Notes under the pieces: generated by a model
Seen by the model: only the letters and a program-made list of their open reading frames with translations
Database searches by the model: none
Told to the model about the DNA's origin: nothing
Source of the DNA: Knoellia locipacati
GTDB lineage: Bacteria; Actinomycetota; Actinomycetes; Actinomycetales; Dermatophilaceae
Direction of reading: 5' to 3'
Length of the DNA: 64,000 nucleotides
NCBI RefSeq assembly: GCF_007992835.1
Contig: NZ_BKBA01000004.1
Coordinates: 186,001-250,000 of the forward strand
Part shown: piece by piece, positions 63,976-64,000 of the stretch
How the letters are laid out: each line of letters begins with the position of its first letter
Numbering within the stretch: the first letter of the stretch is position 1
Made by a program: the position numbers and the translations under genes

Positions 63976-64000
63976 GCGCCGGCACCTCACTCCCTGAGTC

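Overview
The window comes from a high-GC actinobacterium. Roughly 70-75% GC over most of its length, GTG starts, Streptomyces/Mycobacterium-type regulators (BTAD/SARP-like, FurA-KatG, a textbook LexA box) and the overall gene style suggest the Intrasporangiaceae (Janibacter/Terrabacter/Knoellia relatives). The genus is inference. No rRNA, complete tRNA, CRISPR array or intact insertion sequence was seen.

Layout. 1-6.7 kb: a translationally coupled cluster with a truncated large protein, two beta-propeller proteins and two small proteins. 6.8-16 kb: housekeeping and hypothetical genes, including a membrane-tethered globin-like protein, an APH-fold protein, an SDR and a large KAP-type P-loop NTPase. 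16-26 kb: a secreted protein, a large BTAD/AAA regulator, an SGNH lipoprotein, an AraC regulator, a TetR regulator facing a hydrolase that has lost its catalytic residues, and an NmrA-hemerythrin pair. 26.4-37.4 kb: a six-gene, tightly overlapping, lower-GC defence operon on the minus strand (HTH, SNF2-like helicase, DUF4391, type III Mod, type III Res, GmrSD-like nuclease). 37.4-38.8 kb is a poorly coding junction. 38.8-50 kb: paired hypotheticals, lipoproteins, a CHAP amidase, a tail-tube-like/GNAT fusion, an LLM oxidoreductase, small secreted proteins and AlkA. 50-56 kb: a LexA-controlled DUF222/HNH gene, furA-katG and a lipoprotein. 56-64 kb: topoisomerase IB, Tat-exported PhoD, an M50-like protein, more small secreted proteins, an AlaDH/PNT-type dehydrogenase and a universal stress protein.

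Three signals go beyond ordinary annotation. (1) The octamer GTATGCCG/CGGCATAC occurs 36 times, 18 on each strand, in genes and between them. It is nearly absent from the defence island, and one inverted pair forms a terminator-like stem after the SDR gene. It resembles a DNA-uptake or HIP1-like iterated word. (2) Two distant operons of small secreted proteins share an upstream element of three heptamers at exactly 11-bp period, the architecture of SARP-type binding sites. (3) A protein joins a T4-gp19-like tail-tube domain to a GNAT acetyltransferase.

Regulation visible in the sequence: a LexA box before the HNH gene, a Fur-type dyad before furA-katG, and a 35-bp dyad between the TetR gene and the inactive hydrolase. 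Several operons use ATGA or GTGA stop-start overlaps.
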